DNA from: Lachnospiraceae bacterium
Lineage (GTDB): Bacteria > Bacillota > Clostridia > Lachnospirales > Lachnospiraceae
Direction of reading: 5' to 3'
Length of the DNA: 23,088 nt
Assembly: GCA_900766915.1 (NCBI GenBank)
Contig: CAAFXE010000065.1
Location: forward strand, 1-23,088
In this document: positions 21,652-23,088 of the stretch, in pieces
Position numbering within the stretch: position 1 is the first letter of the stretch
Layout: each line of letters starts with the position of its first letter
The notes under the pieces: generated by a model
Told to the model about the DNA's origin: nothing
What the model saw: the letters and a program-made list of their open reading frames with translations, nothing else
The model's database searches: none
Position numbers and translations under genes: made by a program

Positions 21652-22971
21652 ATGCTAAACCCCTTTTTCTCACTTCTTGTTTACCAGGCGGAAATGATTA
21701 TATCATATATATTTTTCACTTCAATTTATGAACATCGTTATACTCCAATTAAGCGGCTGCTTATTGGTAGTCTCCTATTTTCTATTGGTTCCGGAGTCAA
21801 CATCCTGTTTCACAACAATGGCTATGTTAACATAGCGGCAACTTTAATTATTAATATTCTGTTTTCCAAGATATGCTTTGATGCTACCCTCTATAAAAGT
21901 TTGTTTTACTCATCTCTATTAGGGATAATTAACGCAGTAGTAGAAGTAACTGTTGTCTCTTTCATTTCTTACTCAAGTGGCAATGCGTTTAAGGACTATA
22001 ATAATGATTTTTTTCTTGCAATTTTCCTGGCTGTCACTATAAAGACCATTTATTTCTTGGTTATCCTTATCCTAATTAAAGCAATTCACCCGGAAGAAAA
22101 CCAGAATACATACCCCGTCACATTTCTCATCTATCCAATCTGTGCATCTGTTTGCCAAGGAATATTTTGGAATATCTGTTCCATGCCAAATACCAGTTAT
22201 CATACTCAATTTCTGCTTGCGCTTGCAAGCGTTTGCATTTTCATTTCATCAATACTTCTTTTCGTAACCTATTCCCATCAACTAAAAGCAACCAGTATGT
22301 CTTTACAAATGAAAGGGGAATTGAACCGACTCCAAACAGAACAAGCTTATTATCAAATTCTGGATCAGCAGAACCAGCAACTAATGATCTATGCTCACGA
22401 TGCAAAGAAACATCTTTCTGCCATTCAATCCCTTAACAGCGATCCACAGATTAACAATTACGTGGCAAAACTATCACAGCAGCTTTTTGACTATACCCGC
22501 AACTGTCATAGTGGTAATAAACTCTTGGATGTAATGATTCATAAGTACACAGTGGATTGCGAGCTACGAAAGGTACGATTTGAATATGATGTCAAGGTGT
22601 GCAATCTCTCACAGTTGGACGATATTGACCTCGTAGCTATTCTGGGAAATCTTTTAGATAATGCCATTGCCGCAGCAGAGCAATCCGAGACAAAGTGGGT
22701 TGTACTCAATACTGTTCACCGCAACTCATACAGTGTCATTATTATCAGCAACAGTTGTGATACACAACCCAAACAATCCATGGGACAATTGGTTTCTACA
22801 AAAAAAGATGTTAGCCTCCACGGATTTGGACTAAAAAGCGTTGCAAAAACTATCCGTAAGTATCAAGGGGATTTTGAATGGACTTATGATGCTGAAAAAC
22901 ACACATTTACGGTTACTGTCATGGTCGCTGATAAAGCAAATGCTCCGATACATAATCCTATATCTCTTTAA
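21652..22971 (+). CDS. agrC: GHKL sensor histidine kinase (AgrC-like)
   Basis: 439 residues. Residues 1-210 form about six membrane segments, the pheromone-sensing domain of AgrC proteins. A coiled linker (about 215-245) leads to the H-box IYAHDAKKHL with His249, then the GHKL ATPase: N-box LGNLLDNAIAAA (331-342) and G-box HGFGLKS (390-396). GGAGG at 21640-21644 lies inside the end of the response-regulator gene and precedes ATG 21652. The expected ligand is the CVGFY thiolactone made from the divergent agrD/agrB. Gene order here is regulator then kinase, reversed from Staphylococcus. It appears complete. The 117 bases after the stop hold only a weak inverted repeat (CTTGAA/TTCAAG, 23043-23063). 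Confidence 0.93.
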   Translation: MLNPFFSLLVYQAEMIISYIFFTSIYEHRYTPIKRLLIGSLLFSIGSGVNILFHNNGYVNIAATLIINILFSKICFDATLYKSLFYSSLLGIINAVVEVTVVSFISYSSGNAFKDYNNDFFLAIFLAVTIKTIYFLVILILIKAIHPEENQNTYPVTFLIYPICASVCQGIFWNICSMPNTSYHTQFLLALASVCIFISSILLFVTYSHQLKATSMSLQMKGELNRLQTEQAYYQILDQQNQQLMIYAHDAKKHLSAIQSLNSDPQINNYVAKLSQQLFDYTRNCHSGNKLLDVMIHKYTVDCELRKVRFEYDVKVCNLSQLDDIDLVAILGNLLDNAIAAAEQSETKWVVLNTVHRNSYSVIIISNSCDTQPKQSMGQLVSTKKDVSLHGFGLKSVAKTIRKYQGDFEWTYDAEKHTFTVTVMVADKANAPIHNPISL

Positions 22972-23088
22972 TGGTAAACGCTCAACCACCGGTACCTCGC
23001 TTTGCTTCTCAAGTTGTGCGACAATAGACGTTGCTAGAAAAACTTGAATTACAGTTTTTCAAGAAACTCAAGTGGGGGGATTCCAGTG

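Noticed and set aside
1..23088. CRISPR array, tRNA or rRNA genes
   Set aside because: No regularly spaced repeats, and no tRNA or rRNA sequence recognised on either strand.

Overview
The window looks like a mobile and accessory region from a Gram-positive gut anaerobe of class Clostridia. Supporting signs are strong AGGAGG ribosome-binding sites, a clostridial-type AgrD, tandem large serine recombinases, and MobC/Xis/Rep/Int genes of the kind carried by clostridial integrative elements. I cannot place it to species from sequence alone. Base composition changes in blocks. Positions 1-3550 are clearly GC-rich, the block at 3614-7220 is AT-richer, the recombinases are intermediate, and the right third is AT-rich. 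This suggests several elements stacked next to each other.

Left block (1-3622, + strand): the end of an integrative/mobilizable element. It holds a frame-disrupted small gene, a MobC-like relaxosome protein, an inverted-repeat region that could be an oriT, an excisionase-like HTH protein, a zinc-ribbon/RecA-fold replication ATPase and a tyrosine integrase. The integrase loses its C-terminus, including the catalytic tyrosine, at about 3533.

Second block (7346-3614, - strand): a three-gene ABC three-component (ABC-3C) predicted conflict system. It comprises a DUF4297/Cap4-like nuclease-effector protein, a middle component and a DUF3732-like ABC/SMC-type ATPase. It is transcribed from a promoter whose -10 box lies inside a dyad.

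Third block (13641-7402, - strand): a mobility module with a sigma-70 region-4 protein, two candidate unannotated small ORFs, a DUF6870-like small protein and three tandem large serine recombinases. It ends in a short gene remnant.

Right block (14068-22971): a four-gene ABC transporter operon (lipoprotein, two permeases, an ATPase with an E-loop like antimicrobial-peptide immunity transporters) followed by a GntR/YtrA-type repressor. Next comes a complete agr-type quorum-sensing locus. agrD (48 aa, predicted ring CVGFY), agrB, a dedicated type I signal peptidase and a secreted 141-aa beta-rich protein run leftward. A XRE regulator, a LytTR response regulator (AgrA-like) and a GHKL sensor kinase (AgrC-like) run rightward. 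Promoters and shared sequence words between the divergent arms suggest joint control. The most interesting hypothesis is a peptide-pheromone-controlled secreted effector with its own signal peptidase, possibly with the adjacent ABC transporter as immunity. The ABC-3C system linked to recombinases is the second point of interest.
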